A stretch of DNA of 64,000 bases, taken from assembly GCA_964643895.1 (NCBI GenBank), contig CAZXUE010000001.1:1-64000 (forward strand), in the 5' to 3' direction. This document shows, piece after piece, positions 16,458 to 25,406 of the stretch. The notes under the pieces are model-generated. The model saw nothing but the letters and a program-made list of their open reading frames with translations. It had not been told where the DNA came from and searched no databases. Position numbers and translations under genes: made by a program. Numbering within the stretch: position 1 is the first letter of the stretch; each line of letters begins with the position of its first letter. The stretch comes from UBA7683 sp964643895. GTDB taxonomy: Bacteria; Patescibacteriota; Saccharimonadia; Saccharimonadales; UBA7683.

Positions 16458-16673
16458 TCAATCATTCGTCACGTTAGGTGATAAAAGATACTCAATTCCC
16501 CAACTTACATCTTCAACAAGTTCGCACACATGCTTCAATGCCAAGTCGCCAAGTTTGCGCGGTTGAAAAAACATTTCATCTAGATTGATCGCATCTTCAG
16601 CTTTTTCTCGGCCAGCAGTTGCCGCTTCAGCCTGAGTGCGAGCAAAATTGGCAATAGAGCTTCTAACACCCAT
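16458..16673 (-). CDS. small protein of unknown function between rpsG and fusA
   Basis: A 71-codon frame (MGVRSSIANFARTQAEAATA...) fills the gap between rpsG and fusA. Its start is 5 bp after the rpsG stop. The N-terminal half is Ala/Arg/Glu-rich and helical, and the C-terminal half has ALKHVCELVEDVSWGIEYL. I recognise no family. Placement and tight spacing support it being real, but its short length keeps confidence moderate. Confidence 0.5.
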   Translation of the reverse strand: MGVRSSIANFARTQAEAATAGREKAEDAINLDEMFFQPRKLGDLALKHVCELVEDVSWGIEYLLSPNVTND

Positions 16674-16678
16674 TTTGT

Positions 16679-17158
16679 TTAGAACCTTGCGAAGTGGGCG
16701 AAGGCTCGGTTGGCTTCTGCCATTTTGTGAGTGTCTTCACGCTTTTTAACGGCTGCACCAGCCTGGTTGTGGGCATCGACGATTTCGTTCGCCATTCGCT
16801 GCCAATATGGCATGCCTTTTCGAGCTCGAGCTGCAGCTACAAACCACATCAAGCCAAGGTGGGTTTTGCGGTGACCTTCAACAGGGAATGGTACTTGGTA
16901 GTTTGCACCACCAACACGGCGAGATTTCACCTCAACACCCGGGAAAACGTTAGCTAGAGCTTGTTCGAGCACCTCAAGTGGATCCTCAACTTTAACTTTT
17001 TTAGCCGCTTCTTCCATCGCCTTATAGATAGCAGCTTCAGCTGAAGCTTTTTTACCATCTACCATGCTGCGGTTGATCAGTCGCTGTACTAAAACTGAAT
17101 TGTACTTGCGGTCTGGTTGAATATTTCGAATCAGTGATTTGGTCTTTTTGCGCGGCAT
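16679..17158 (-). CDS. rpsG: 30S ribosomal protein S7 (uS7)
   Basis: S7 organises the 30S head and contacts E-site tRNA. The 159-residue product has LVQRLINRSMVDGKKASAE, VKSRRVGGANYQVPFPVEG-type sequence and the C-terminal KREDTHKMAEANRAFAHF. It overlaps the rpsL stop by one base, the standard str operon pairing. Confidence 0.97.
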   Translation of the reverse strand: MPRKKTKSLIRNIQPDRKYNSVLVQRLINRSMVDGKKASAEAAIYKAMEEAAKKVKVEDPLEVLEQALANVFPGVEVKSRRVGGANYQVPFPVEGHRKTHLGLMWFVAAARARKGMPYWQRMANEIVDAHNQAGAAVKKREDTHKMAEANRAFAHFARF

Positions 17159-17571
17159 TATTTACCTGCTTTCTTGGCACCGTACTTAGAACGGCCCTGT
17201 TTTCGATCGGCAACACCTTGAAGATCAAGGTTACCGCGAACAATGTGGTAGCGCACACCCGGAAGATCCGGCACACGTCCACCACGCACCAATACTACGG
17301 CGTGTTCTTGGAGGTTATGACCTTCACCGCCAATGTAAGCCCAAACTTCGTGACCGTTTGAAAGGCGCACACGAGCAACCTTACGGAGGGCTGAGTTCGG
17401 TTTGCGTGGGGTTTTAGTGGTTACTTTAATACAGACACCGCGTTTGAACGGGGCTGGCTTTTCGTAACTCTTTGCCTTGAGAGTGTTATTCACCTTGCGT
17501 AGCGCAGCGGTTTTCACCTTGTTGCCGCTACTACTGCGAGGTTTTCGCACGAGTTGGTTGATTGTTGGCAT
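17158..17571 (-). CDS. rpsL: 30S ribosomal protein S12 (uS12) with resistance-type residues
   Basis: S12 controls decoding accuracy at the A site. The start MPTINQLVRKPR at 17571 is the normal S12 N-terminus; a longer frame to 17637 is not needed. The product is 137 aa, about 13 residues longer than E. coli because of an insertion after residue 12. Two sites stand out. TPRKPNSALRK has Arg56 where E. coli has Lys43 (Met counted). GRVPDLPGVRYH has Pro101 where E. coli has Lys88. Both lysines are classic streptomycin-resistance positions. Confidence 0.96.
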   Translation of the reverse strand: MPTINQLVRKPRSSSGNKVKTAALRKVNNTLKAKSYEKPAPFKRGVCIKVTTKTPRKPNSALRKVARVRLSNGHEVWAYIGGEGHNLQEHAVVLVRGGRVPDLPGVRYHIVRGNLDLQGVADRKQGRSKYGAKKAGK

Positions 17572-17605
17572 GTATAAAAATTCTCCGGAATTTCTATAGT
17601 GGAGA

Positions 17606-17660
17606 GTAATAAGTGAATGGTGATTAGTACTCAGCACTTCCTAATCACTTCTCACTTCTC
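17606..17660. repeat. inverted repeat in the rpsL leader
   Basis: GTGATTAG and CTAATCAC arms (8 bp, perfect) separated by about 13 bp, flanked by repeated AGTGAGAAGTGA-like units, lie in the rpsL 5' leader. It could fold in the mRNA as a regulatory hairpin. No U-run follows it. Confidence 0.5.
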
Positions 17661-17697
17661 ACTGACCACCTTGTTAATATGTGAAACTCTTCAGCTG

Positions 17698-17726
17698 ATT
17701 GTAACAGTTTTTTGCTTAAGATGCAA
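17698..17726 (-). promoter_or_regulatory. promoter of the rpsL operon
   Basis: Minus-strand TTGCAT (17721-17726), 17-bp spacer, TACAAT (17698-17703), with TG one base upstream of the -10 box. It lies about 125 bp before rpsL and gives the str genes a start independent of rpoC. Confidence 0.7.
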
Positions 17727-17737
17727 TCCAGCTCACT

Positions 17738-17803
17738 GTCGTCCTGAGCTTGTGGAAGGATCTACTCTCAGTTACTAGATCTTTCGACTTCGCTCAAGAT
17801 GAC
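17738..17803. repeat. REP-like inverted repeat between rpoC and rpsL
   Basis: Imperfect arms beginning GTCGTCCTGAGC and ending GCTCAAGATGAC, each about 26 bp, flank a loop of about 13 bp. A second copy of the family is at 52024-52090 (GTCATTTGAGCTTGCC...CAAGCCCAGGATGAC). Such elements are palindromic units found in intergenic gaps. Here it may also act as a bidirectional hairpin after rpoC. Confidence 0.7.
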
Positions 17804-17826
17804 GATGAAACGATATTTTTACAGTC

Positions 17827-20800
17827 TTACAGAGCGACTTCTTCTTCGTGCAGGACACCGGTTCCTACTGGAATCTTACGACCGATGATGACGTTTTCTT
17901 TAAGGCCGTAGAGACGATCTACGCGACCACTGGTGGCAGCATTGATAAGCACGCGAGTTGTATCTTGGAACGAAGCGGCTGAAAGGAAGCTATCACTCCA
18001 GGTAGAGACCTTGGCGATACCAAGTAATAATTGGCTAAATTCAGCAGGCTGCTTGCCTTCGGCGACGAGTTTGGCGTTCTCTTCAATCACTGCGGCTTTG
18101 CTAACGATGTCACCGGTTACAAACAAGGTGTCACCGCTGTCTTCAATCTGCACACGGCTAAACATCTGTCGAACGATGATCTCAAGATGTTGGTCAGCAA
18201 GATCTACACCTTGCTGCGCAAACATACCGAGGATCTCGTTAATAATGTAGCGCTGCGTTTCTTCAACACCGCGAAGGCGCATCAGATCATGCAGATTCAG
18301 CGAACCGTTAGTAAGGCGATCACCAGCATTTACACTATCGCCATCTTGCACAACAATTACTTTCGTAGCTGGTATTTCGTATTTAACCGGTGCAGTATGG
18401 TGAGCGGTTAAGATTGCGCTGGTCTTAGTAAACTCGACTGTTGCAGCAAATGGTGCCACAAGCGGTCGATCACCGTCCTTATCGGAGGCAATAACATCAC
18501 CCGCTAGAATCTCGGTTCCGCTCTTGATCTGTGGTTTGCGTTTTTCAAGCGGTAGCTCTTCAACCTTCGCATCAGTCGGGCTAATTTGGATGACATAGTG
18601 ATTACCTTCTTCCCAAATATTCACCGTACCATCAAGTTCGCTCAAGAAAGCTTGTGAACGTGGTACGCGGGCCTCGAGAAGCTCTTCCACACGCGGCAGA
18701 CCTTGTGTTACGTCTTCAGAAAGCGCAGCACCGGCAGTGTGCTTAGTACGCATAGTCAGCTGAGTGCCTGGCTCGCCAACAGATTGGGCAGCAATAACAC
18801 CAACTGGCTGGTGAGCTTTCACGATTTCACCAGTTGCCATATCGATACCGTAACTCTTCGGGCTAATACCGCGCAGGTTAGCGGCTGAAAGCACGCTTCT
18901 GATACGAACTTCCTGTAAATCACTGGCGTCAATCTGGTTGGCAACGTCTTCGGTAATGAGTTCGTTCGCAGCGACAACTGTTTTACCACCAACTTTAACG
19001 TCTTCTGCGGCAAAACGACCGCTTAAACGAACCCCGTAGTTCATACCGAGATTTTCGGTTTCAGAACGCTTCATAACCAGGCCTTTATCTTCGCCCTCTT
19101 CAGCAACGGTAAAGACATCTTGGGCTACATCTACCATACGACGGGTTAGATACCCGGAGTCGGCGGTACGAAGCGCAGTATCAATCAAACCCTTACGAGA
19201 ACCACGGGTGTCAACGAAGTATTCAATCGGGGTGAGACCCTTTTTGTAGTTGTTTCTGATTGGCAGCTCAACTTCGCGACCAACTGCGTCTACCACCAGA
19301 CCCTTCATGCCAGATACCTGCTTGATTTGGCTCGTTGAACCACGGGCGCCAGAGATCATAGCAATGCTAATACCGGTATCAACGTCGTTATATGCGTCAA
19401 CCAGTTTAGCCTGAGCTTTTTCATCAACATCACGCCAGGTATTCACAGTAAGGCGGTAGCGTTCTTCTTCGGTAATCAAGCCTTGTTCGTACTGATCTGA
19501 AATAGCTGAGGCCTTTTCTTCACCAACCCCAATTAGCCCATCGAGCCCTTCGAGATCAATGTAGTCATCCATACCAGTTGAGATACCAGCAAAGGTTGCG
19601 TAGCTAAAGCCGAGACGCTTGAGTTCATCGGCAATCTGGGCAGTGGCATCGTCACCGTACCGAGCAAACACGCGACCCATTACGGCTATGAGCTTTTTCT
19701 TGCTCATTGCCTCATTTTGGAAGGCGAAGTCTTCAGGGAAGATTGCATTGAAGAGCAGGCGACCAACAGTTGTTTCAACAATTTCACCACGGAAGTTGGT
19801 TCGGACACGACTTTGTAGCTTCAGTTTGTCTGCCTCAAGCGCCATAATTGCCTCGTCGAGGCTGGCAACCGGCGTCACAACATCGGTCGTCACTCCTGGT
19901 TTTTCGTAGGTAAGGTAGTAGCAACCGAGTACGATATCTTGTTCGATATGCAGAATTGGTGAACCATCGGCAGGTTTCAGCAGGTTTTTGCTGGCTTGCA
20001 TTAATTCACGTGCTTCTTTTTGAGCAATATCAGAAAGCGGCAAGTGCACAGCCATCTGGTCACCGTCGAAGTCGGCGTTAAAGCCTTTACACACGAGCGG
20101 GTGAAGCTGAATTGCCTTACCCTCAATTAATTTTGGCTTAAATGAAAGTATTGAAAGACGGTGCAACGTTGGAGCGCGGTTCAAAAGTACGTATTTACCT
20201 TGAATAACGTCATCAAGTGCATCCCAAATAACACTCTCGTTAGCTTCAATCAAACGAGTCGCACTCTTAATATTATGTGCGTATTCGTGTTCCATGAGCC
20301 AGCCAATTACAAACGGCTTGAAGAGCTCAAGCGCCATAAGTTTTGGCAGACCACATTCGTCAATTTTAAGCTCTGGACCAGCCACAATAACGCTTCGTCC
20401 AGAGTAGTCAACGCGCTTACCGAGCAGGTTCTGACGGAAGCGACCCTGCTTACCCTTTAGTTGATCGCTCAGCGACTTCAGACGTCTACGGCCGCCAGTT
20501 GCACTGACAGCGCGGCCCGAACGAGCGGCTGAGTTATCAATTAATGCATCGACAGCCTCTTGCAGCATGCGCTGCTCGTTACGGCGAATTACCTCAGGAG
20601 CGTTCAGATCCATCAGCTTCTTCAAACGGTTATTGCGATTGATAACCCGACGATAGAGGTCATTCATGTCTGATGTAGCAAACCGGCCACCAGTGAGTTG
20701 CACCATCGGACGTAGATCTGGAGGAATCACGGGCAGAATACTCACGCACATACTACCAGGATCAATTCCGGCGTTTTGCATACCCTCGAGCATCTTGAGG

Positions 20801-21627
20801 CGCTTCATAAGCTTCTTTTTACGCTGGCCTTTGGCACCTTCAACTTCTTCGCCAAGTTCAGCGATCAGCGTATCAAGCTTGATCTCATCAAGCATCTTCT
20901 GCAAGGCCATGCCGCCCATACCGACTTCAGCGATGTCTTGATACTCATCCGGCATGGCTCGGTAATCTGTTTCAGAGATAAGACCACTCTTAGAAAGTGA
21001 TTCTAGCTGCTGTTTTTTGGTAAGGTACTGATTGGTTACTTCGTCGATTTCTTTACTTTGAGCTTCGGCCAAAGCCTTTACGTCGGCGCCTTCAGCCTCA
21101 GCCTCTTTTTCAAAGCGGGTTTTAATGGCGACTTTCGCTGCCTCAAGCTCAGCTTCCGCGTCTGCCAGAAGCTGCTCCTTCTTCTGCTCGTCCACATTAA
21201 TAATGACGTACGAAGCAAAGTAAACAATACGCTCTAAGTTTTTCACAGTAATATTAAGCAGCAAGCCAATAGGGCTTGGTGTACCTCGGAGGAACCAAAT
21301 GTGTGCCACCGGAGCAGCCAGGCCAATGTGGCCCATACGTTCACGTCGGACAATTGACTTAGTGACAAGTTCGCCGTTCTTGTCAACTGCTGCTTCTCGC
21401 GAACGTACACCTTTGTATTTTGCGTCATGCGGATTAATGTCTTTAACTGGACCAAAGATGCGTTCGCAGAATAAGCCGTCGCGTTCTGGCTTTTGCGTAC
21501 GGTAGTTGATGGTTTCCGGTTTTGTTACCTCACCGTAGCTCCAATCGAGAATGTCGCTGGGGCTGGCAACTACCAGTCGAACAGCATCAAAATCGGTCAT
21601 TGTAGTGGTAAATAGACCTGGTCTCAT
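17827..21627 (-). CDS. rpoC: RNA polymerase subunit beta', zinc sites lost
   Basis: Beta' carries the catalytic Mg and the clamp of RNA polymerase. The start MRPGLFTTTMTDFDAVRL at 21627 follows the rpoB stop by 1 bp; a longer frame overlaps rpoB. The product is 1266 aa. The active-site NADFDGDQM is near residue 517 and the bridge-helix and GEPGTQLTMRT regions are intact. The N-terminal zinc ribbon (normally CxC...CxxC) reads NPHDAKYKGVRSREAAVDK with no cysteine. The second zinc site (normally C...GVCAKCYG) reads LSAANLRGISPKSYG near residues 912-927. Both zinc sites therefore appear lost. Confidence 0.96.
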   Translation of the reverse strand: MRPGLFTTTMTDFDAVRLVVASPSDILDWSYGEVTKPETINYRTQKPERDGLFCERIFGPVKDINPHDAKYKGVRSREAAVDKNGELVTKSIVRRERMGHIGLAAPVAHIWFLRGTPSPIGLLLNITVKNLERIVYFASYVIINVDEQKKEQLLADAEAELEAAKVAIKTRFEKEAEAEGADVKALAEAQSKEIDEVTNQYLTKKQQLESLSKSGLISETDYRAMPDEYQDIAEVGMGGMALQKMLDEIKLDTLIAELGEEVEGAKGQRKKKLMKRLKMLEGMQNAGIDPGSMCVSILPVIPPDLRPMVQLTGGRFATSDMNDLYRRVINRNNRLKKLMDLNAPEVIRRNEQRMLQEAVDALIDNSAARSGRAVSATGGRRRLKSLSDQLKGKQGRFRQNLLGKRVDYSGRSVIVAGPELKIDECGLPKLMALELFKPFVIGWLMEHEYAHNIKSATRLIEANESVIWDALDDVIQGKYVLLNRAPTLHRLSILSFKPKLIEGKAIQLHPLVCKGFNADFDGDQMAVHLPLSDIAQKEARELMQASKNLLKPADGSPILHIEQDIVLGCYYLTYEKPGVTTDVVTPVASLDEAIMALEADKLKLQSRVRTNFRGEIVETTVGRLLFNAIFPEDFAFQNEAMSKKKLIAVMGRVFARYGDDATAQIADELKRLGFSYATFAGISTGMDDYIDLEGLDGLIGVGEEKASAISDQYEQGLITEEERYRLTVNTWRDVDEKAQAKLVDAYNDVDTGISIAMISGARGSTSQIKQVSGMKGLVVDAVGREVELPIRNNYKKGLTPIEYFVDTRGSRKGLIDTALRTADSGYLTRRMVDVAQDVFTVAEEGEDKGLVMKRSETENLGMNYGVRLSGRFAAEDVKVGGKTVVAANELITEDVANQIDASDLQEVRIRSVLSAANLRGISPKSYGIDMATGEIVKAHQPVGVIAAQSVGEPGTQLTMRTKHTAGAALSEDVTQGLPRVEELLEARVPRSQAFLSELDGTVNIWEEGNHYVIQISPTDAKVEELPLEKRKPQIKSGTEILAGDVIASDKDGDRPLVAPFAATVEFTKTSAILTAHHTAPVKYEIPATKVIVVQDGDSVNAGDRLTNGSLNLHDLMRLRGVEETQRYIINEILGMFAQQGVDLADQHLEIIVRQMFSRVQIEDSGDTLFVTGDIVSKAAVIEENAKLVAEGKQPAEFSQLLLGIAKVSTWSDSFLSAASFQDTTRVLINAATSGRVDRLYGLKENVIIGRKIPVGTGVLHEEEVAL

Positions 21628-21628
21628 A

Positions 21629-24600
21629 TTACGCCTCCTCCTCTGTCTCGGGCGTGGCCACGAGATCGTCATCATCTTGATTATCGTCAGTTGCAAGTGG
21701 GTCATTAGTCGCACTATCAGAGGTGCCTATGTCATCAAGTACTTCAAATTCACTAGCTACCATTTCTTCAGTCACATCCATCGGCGTTGCCTCGGCTGTT
21801 ACTTCTGGTAGATTTTCAGCTTCTTCAGCAACGGTCGCTTCAAGCACTTCCTCAGCGTCAACTTCAATACCGTTTTCATTGATTAAATCAACTCTCAGGC
21901 TTAAGCCTTGGAGCTCTTTCACAAGTACGTTAAAGCTTTCTGGAATTTTTGGTCCCACAATTGGTTCTTGCTTGATGATGCTTTCATAGGCTTTTGAACG
22001 GCCGTAGACGTCATCAGACTTCAGCGTCAGCATTTCTTGCAAAGTATTGGCAGCGCCGTAGGCTTCGAGTGCCCATACTTCCATCTCTCCAAAACGTTGA
22101 CCACCATTTTGAGCCTTACCACCAAGCGGCTGCTGGGTAACCATCGTGTATGGCCCGATACTTCGAGCATGAATTTTATCAGCGACCATGTGGTGCAGCT
22201 TGATAATGTGCATTACACCGACTGAAACACGTTCTTTAAAGTATTCACCAGTTCGGCCGTCAATTAACGACTGTTTGCCATCTTCAGGTAAACCAGCCTT
22301 CTTGAGTTCGGCCTTAATAGCATCGACTGGTACACCATTAAAGGCCGGGGTTGCAACCTTGTATCCAAGTGCACGCGCTGCCATACCAATGTGAGTTTCA
22401 AACAGCTGACCGATGTTCATACGTGATGGCACACCAAGCGGGTTAAGCACGATATCAACAGGCGTACCGTCTTCCATAAATGGCATATCTTCTTCTGGCA
22501 TAATGCGGGCGATGACACCCTTGTTACCATGCCGCCCCGCCAACTTATCACCAACCGCAATCTTACGCATTTGTGCAACAAACACCTGAACCTGCATTAA
22601 CACGCCTGCTTTAAGATCGTGACCGTTCGCGCGGCTGAAGATCTTTACGCCAACAACCTTGCCGTGCTTACCGTTACTCATACGCTGAGAGGTATCACGA
22701 ACGTCCTTGGCTTTTTCACCAAAAATTGCGCGAAGTAGACGCTCTTCCGAACTTAGCTCTTGCTCACCCTTTGGCGTAATTTTACCAACAAGGATATCGC
22801 CAGCTTTCACTTCTGCGCCAATGCGAACCACACCATTTTCATCGAGATGACGCAGACTTTCTTCAGACACATTTGGAATATCGCGAGTAACGATCTCAGG
22901 GCCAAGCTTAGTTTCTCGCACCTCAACCATGTAGTCGGTAATGTGGACAGATGTTAGTTCGTCATCTTCTACCAGCCGTCGAGAGATAACAATAGAATCT
23001 TCAAAGTTATAACCATTCCATGGCATAAATGCCACCACTAGGTCTTTACCGAGTGCGAGTTCACCATCTTCCACACTCATACCCTCAATTATTACGTCGC
23101 CAGCCTTCACTTCGTCACCAGTGCTAACAACAACTTTTTGGTTCATGCTTGAACCTTCGTTTGTGCGAACAAAATGCTGTAGTTTGTAAGTTTTAGAGGT
23201 CTTCTCGTATTTCACGATAACCTCATTGCCATCAGCCTTCGTCACCTTACCGGTACTTTCAGCATAAATAACCTGGCCGCTATTGGCTGCCACAATGGCT
23301 TCCATACCCGTGCCAACCACTGGGGCTTTGGTTTTAATCAGCGGAACAGCTTGTTTTTGTTGGTTTGAGGCGATGAGGGCACGACCCACGGCATCCTTTT
23401 CGGCAAATGGAATGAGTGATGCAGTTGAACCCAAAATTTGGTTACGTGCAGCATCCATGTGAGTTACTAATTCGGCGTCAACCTCTTCAGGCTGCAGTTT
23501 CACACGAGCCGAAACACGTTCGTCTTCAAAGGTGCCGTCAGCTGTAAGCTCAAGACCAGCTGACGCAATAACAGCCCGTTTTTCTTCATCAGCATCAAGA
23601 TACACAACCTCTTTGGTAACTTTACCGTTTTTTACCACGCGGTAAGGGGTTTCAATGAATCCGTAATCATTAACACGAGCATGCGAACCCAGGTTGAGCA
23701 CCAAGCCAATGTTGGCGCCTTCAGGCGTCTCTACCGTACAAAGACGGCCATAGTGAGTAGCATGCGCATCGCGCACTTCAAAGCCAGCACGTTCGCGCGA
23801 AAGACCACCAGGACCCATCGAACTCAAACGGCGCTTGTGAGCAAGTTCTGAAAGTGGATTAGTTTGATCCATAAATTGTGAAAGCTGTGATGAAGCGAAG
23901 AACTCGCGAACCGCAGCTACAATTGGACGTGCGTTAATTAGTTGCGCTGGGGTTACCGTTTCAATTTCAGACATACTCATGCGGTCTTTGGCGTTGCGCT
24001 CCATTCGCAGGAGACCAATACGGAATTGGCGCTGTACGAGCTCGCCAACCAACTTCACCCGGCGATTTGCAAGGCTATCAATATCATCTGGTGCTTCTTG
24101 TGTGTTGTTCAGGCGAATAATTTCTTTCACAATGGCAACTAAATCGTCGAGGCGCATAACGCGGTTTTCGGCCACGTTCGCAACATCGATATCAAGCCGC
24201 TTATTCATCTTGTAACGGCCAACACGGGAAAGATCAAAGCGTTTAAAGTTAAAGAATACATTTTCAATCAGGCTGCGGGCGTTATCAACAGTTGCAAGAT
24301 CGCCAGGGCGGATACGGCGATACACCTCAATCAGCGCATCACTGTTGCCTTTACTTGGGTCTTTTGCCAGTGTTGCTTCAAGGTAACTGACCTCACCATT
24401 ATCAACATCCTTAAAGAGCTCTTTTAGCTGCGCATTTTGCGAGTACCCGAGCGCACGAAGTAGTGTGGTAACAGGAAGCTTACGGCGGCGGTCAATTTTT
24501 ACATAAATTGCACCGTTGGCCGCTGTTTCAAACTCTAACCACGCACCACGGCCGGGGATCAGCTTGGCGCCGTATACATTCCGGCCACCGCTTGTCTCTG

Positions 24601-25060
24601 CTGTAAAGAATATGCCTGGGCTACGGATCAGCTGGCTGACAACCACGCGTTCAGCACCGTTGATCACAAATGTACCTCGAGAAGTCATCCATGGGTAATC
24701 ACCAAGGTAGATCTCTTGTTCTTTAACTTCACCGGTAACTTTATTGGTAAGTTCCAGGTTTGCGTAGAGTGGAGCCTCAAAGCTCACGTTGTTTTCGCGA
24801 GCCGTCAGCTCATCCATCTTTGGATCACCAAAGTGATATTCTTTAAACCGTAGTTCAATCTTAGTACCCGTATAGTCTTCAATCGGGTTAATTTCAGCGA
24901 AGATCTCACCGAGGCCCTCTTGTACAAACGTCTGAAACGATTTTGTTTGATGCTCAATCAAATTAGGAATAGTTAGTGCGTCGTCAGTTTTTGTAAAGTA
25001 GACTCGCTTGCCTGATGCTGTGTTGTCAGTTTTGGTTTTGCTTGTGTGCGTGGTCGCCAT
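21629..25060 (-). CDS. rpoB: RNA polymerase subunit beta
   Basis: Beta forms the other half of the RNA polymerase catalytic core. The 1143-residue product starts MATTHTSKTKTDNTASGKRV, with an AAGGAG site upstream. The rifampicin pocket (SSQLSQFMDQTNPLSELAHK, RRLSSMGPGGLSRERAGFEV) has no obvious resistance change. The KxGDKLAGRHGNKG-like segment and the C-terminal GGQRFGEMEVWALEAYGA clamp anchor are present. About 55 acidic, low-complexity residues are added at the C-terminus. rpoC follows 1 bp later. A 346-bp leader precedes it. Confidence 0.97.
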   Translation of the reverse strand: MATTHTSKTKTDNTASGKRVYFTKTDDALTIPNLIEHQTKSFQTFVQEGLGEIFAEINPIEDYTGTKIELRFKEYHFGDPKMDELTARENNVSFEAPLYANLELTNKVTGEVKEQEIYLGDYPWMTSRGTFVINGAERVVVSQLIRSPGIFFTAETSGGRNVYGAKLIPGRGAWLEFETAANGAIYVKIDRRRKLPVTTLLRALGYSQNAQLKELFKDVDNGEVSYLEATLAKDPSKGNSDALIEVYRRIRPGDLATVDNARSLIENVFFNFKRFDLSRVGRYKMNKRLDIDVANVAENRVMRLDDLVAIVKEIIRLNNTQEAPDDIDSLANRRVKLVGELVQRQFRIGLLRMERNAKDRMSMSEIETVTPAQLINARPIVAAVREFFASSQLSQFMDQTNPLSELAHKRRLSSMGPGGLSRERAGFEVRDAHATHYGRLCTVETPEGANIGLVLNLGSHARVNDYGFIETPYRVVKNGKVTKEVVYLDADEEKRAVIASAGLELTADGTFEDERVSARVKLQPEEVDAELVTHMDAARNQILGSTASLIPFAEKDAVGRALIASNQQKQAVPLIKTKAPVVGTGMEAIVAANSGQVIYAESTGKVTKADGNEVIVKYEKTSKTYKLQHFVRTNEGSSMNQKVVVSTGDEVKAGDVIIEGMSVEDGELALGKDLVVAFMPWNGYNFEDSIVISRRLVEDDELTSVHITDYMVEVRETKLGPEIVTRDIPNVSEESLRHLDENGVVRIGAEVKAGDILVGKITPKGEQELSSEERLLRAIFGEKAKDVRDTSQRMSNGKHGKVVGVKIFSRANGHDLKAGVLMQVQVFVAQMRKIAVGDKLAGRHGNKGVIARIMPEEDMPFMEDGTPVDIVLNPLGVPSRMNIGQLFETHIGMAARALGYKVATPAFNGVPVDAIKAELKKAGLPEDGKQSLIDGRTGEYFKERVSVGVMHIIKLHHMVADKIHARSIGPYTMVTQQPLGGKAQNGGQRFGEMEVWALEAYGAANTLQEMLTLKSDDVYGRSKAYESIIKQEPIVGPKIPESFNVLVKELQGLSLRVDLINENGIEVDAEEVLEATVAEEAENLPEVTAEATPMDVTEEMVASEFEVLDDIGTSDSATNDPLATDDNQDDDDLVATPETEEEA

Positions 25061-25406
25061 AAACAGCCTGCTCCTTAGGTTAGCGACGTGATCTTATCTG
25101 ATTACACTACAATAGAACCCTGGTGTTGCCAGAGTGTCTAACCCTACACGTTAATTTGTACGAGTGAGTGTGAGTCTAATCAAAACGTGATCGCGCCGTT
25201 TCTTGTTTGATTAAAATTAGTGATCTTTTAAGAAGTCACCCTAAGCCGGTTACAATCTAAAAACTAGATTGATGATTTACTACCGTGCACCAACAGTAAA
25301 TCAAGGGCTTTACTACCTCTATGCTCTCCATTCTGAACCCTCTGCAACCAATTGTCAAGCAGCTTGTGTAACTAAATCTTAGGTCGACACTGCAAGCAGT
25401 GGCAGT
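25061..25406 (-). promoter_or_regulatory. long rpoB upstream region
   Basis: 346 bp without a gene between clpP and rpoB. On the minus strand there are several promoter-like pairs. One is TTGACA near 25350 with a weak -10; another is TTGATT, 17 bp, TACAAA near 25165-25195. Small hairpins (AATCTA/TAGATT and CTGG/CCAG) lie between them. I see no L10-type leader and no rplJL genes; rplK/A/J/L must lie elsewhere. Confidence 0.4.

Noticed and set aside
23800..23960. Rifampicin resistance in rpoB
   Set aside because: The key Ser, His and Asp positions of the pocket are wild type.
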